Positions 5,246 to 6,109 of a stretch of 6,109 nt of DNA are shown one piece after another (within the stretch, counting starts at the first letter, position 1; each line of letters starts with the position of its first letter). This DNA comes from an uncultured Roseburia sp. (lineage in GTDB: Bacteria > Bacillota > Clostridia > Lachnospirales > Lachnospiraceae). Below the pieces are notes generated by a model, which was given only the letters and a program-made list of their open reading frames with translations, was not told the origin of the DNA and ran no database searches. The DNA is taken from contig CANDFU010000119.1 of NCBI GenBank assembly GCA_947384095.1, forward strand, positions 1 through 6,109, in the 5' to 3' direction. A program made the translations under genes and the position numbers.

Positions 5246-6109
5246 ATGTTATTTAATTCCATTGAATTTATCCTCTTTTTTCCGGTCGTTGTACTGGGCT
5301 ATTTTCTGATACCGGCAAAGCTTCAGCCGACCTGGCTTTTGCTGGCGAGTTACTTTTTTTATATGAGCTGGAATCCGAAATATGCGCTGCTGATGCTGTT
5401 TTCCACAACTGTCACATGGCTGTGCGGACGTGTTCTGCAATCCATTAAGGGGCGGGACATGGATGCGGGCGCCCGCAGGCGCAGGATGAAGTGGTGTGTG
5501 GCGGTGGGAGCTGCGCTTAATCTGGCTGTTCTGTTTTATTTCAAATACTTTAATTTTGCAATCGAGAATGTCAATAAGGTTTTGTCGTTTGTGCATGTGG
5601 ACAGGCAGTTTTCGACGTATGATATGATTCTGCCGGTTGGCATCTCTTTTTTTACGTTTCAGGCGCTGGGTTATACGATCGACGTGTACCGGGGAGAGAT
5701 TGATGCGGAGAAAAATTTCCTGAGATATGCGCTGTTTGTATCGTTCTTTCCGCAGCTTGTCGCCGGACCGATCGAGCGATCGAAGAATCTTCTGGGGCAG
5801 GTCGGGGAAACACACCGGTTTGATTATGAGAATTTGCGCGACGGCGTGTATCTGATGCTGTGGGGATATTTTCTGAAAATGGTGCTGGCAGACCGCATTG
5901 CGCTGTTTGTGGATACCGTATATGGGAATATGAGAACATATTCGGGGGTGTATCTGGCCGTTGCCACAATTTTGTTCGCCTTTCAGATTTACTGTGATTT
6001 TGCGGGATATTCTACCATCGCGATGGGAGCGGCAAAGATCATGGGATTCAGGCTGATGGAAAACTTCAGATCGCCATATTTCGCGGAAAGCGTTGCCGGA
6101 TTCTGGCAG
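5246..6109 (+). CDS. AlgI/DltB-type membrane-bound O-acyltransferase (MBOAT), 3'-truncated
   Basis: The first 288 residues of a polytopic membrane acyltransferase are present; the frame stays open to the window end. Complete relatives are near 470 residues. The N-terminus MLFNSIEFILFFPVVV is typical and fixes the start. Family landmarks follow: LPVGISFFTFQALGYTIDVYRGE (from 129), FFPQLVAGPIER (167-178), QIYCDFAGYS (247-256), and FRSPYFAESVAGFWQ just before the cut. In this family the next residues normally carry the catalytic His (RWH), which is therefore outside the window. Such enzymes transfer acetyl or another acyl group across the membrane onto a polysaccharide, teichoic acid or glycan, usually with an SGNH-hydrolase-like partner encoded next door. 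The acceptor is not predictable here. The Shine-Dalgarno AGGAGA (5224-5229) is unusually far from the ATG, 16 bases, and there is no in-frame start nearer to it. The gene could be named algI-like, but I leave the symbol empty. Confidence 0.94.
   Translation, partial: MLFNSIEFILFFPVVVLGYFLIPAKLQPTWLLLASYFFYMSWNPKYALLMLFSTTVTWLCGRVLQSIKGRDMDAGARRRRMKWCVAVGAALNLAVLFYFKYFNFAIENVNKVLSFVHVDRQFSTYDMILPVGISFFTFQALGYTIDVYRGEIDAEKNFLRYALFVSFFPQLVAGPIERSKNLLGQVGETHRFDYENLRDGVYLMLWGYFLKMVLADRIALFVDTVYGNMRTYSGVYLAVATILFAFQIYCDFAGYSTIAMGAAKIMGFRLMENFRSPYFAESVAGFWQ

Noticed and set aside
5249..5815. 188-residue antisense open frame opposite the O-acyltransferase gene
   Set aside because: The sense strand encodes an unmistakable MBOAT protein across the whole stretch; the antisense product has no recognisable domain.
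1..6109. Defence island, mobile element, CRISPR or prophage content
   Set aside because: No transposase, integrase, nuclease-effector pair, spaced repeats or inverted termini are visible; gene order and composition look like ordinary chromosome.

Overview
The window looks like a chromosomal segment from a Gram-positive anaerobe of the class Clostridia, most likely the Lachnospiraceae. This is inferred from moderate GC with AT-rich intergenic regions, purine-rich Shine-Dalgarno sites, sigma-A-like promoters, and protein character: a clostridial-type amidohydrolase, a membrane-anchored 5'-nucleotidase with a cationic tail, and an AlgI-type MBOAT protein. No species can be named from the sequence alone. 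All genes read on the + strand. I see no mobile element, CRISPR array, tRNA or rRNA.

Layout. (1) Bases 2-643 are the 3' part of an amidohydrolase gene whose start lies outside the window. (2) After a 126-base gap holding a candidate promoter and a leader hairpin comes a tight three-gene unit. It comprises surE (770-1486), a secreted, membrane-anchored 5'-nucleotidase-family metallophosphatase (1495-3465), and an uncharacterised helical, charge-rich protein (3491-4492). A strong intrinsic terminator (4504-4550) closes the unit. (3) A 200-base AT-rich gap carries an extended -10 promoter for a 139-residue protein of unknown function with two membrane segments (4751-5170). (4) A second near-consensus promoter, whose -35 box overlaps that gene's stop codon, drives the start of an AlgI/DltB-type membrane-bound O-acyltransferase (5246 to the window end, truncated before its catalytic histidine).

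How the genes may work together. SurE is a cytoplasmic nucleoside-monophosphate phosphatase. The next gene encodes an exported phosphoesterase of an unrelated fold with related chemistry, so the operon plausibly joins intracellular nucleotide turnover with scavenging of nucleotides outside the cell. The third gene shares the transcript, but its function cannot be read from sequence. The O-acyltransferase would O-acetylate or otherwise acylate an extracellular polymer; its usual SGNH-hydrolase-like partner would be expected downstream, beyond the window. The region reads mostly as ordinary core genome. The least explained parts are the coiled-coil protein with a duplicated PEI(K/R)VN motif, the small two-segment membrane protein, and a calcium-loop-like motif in the nucleotidase stalk.
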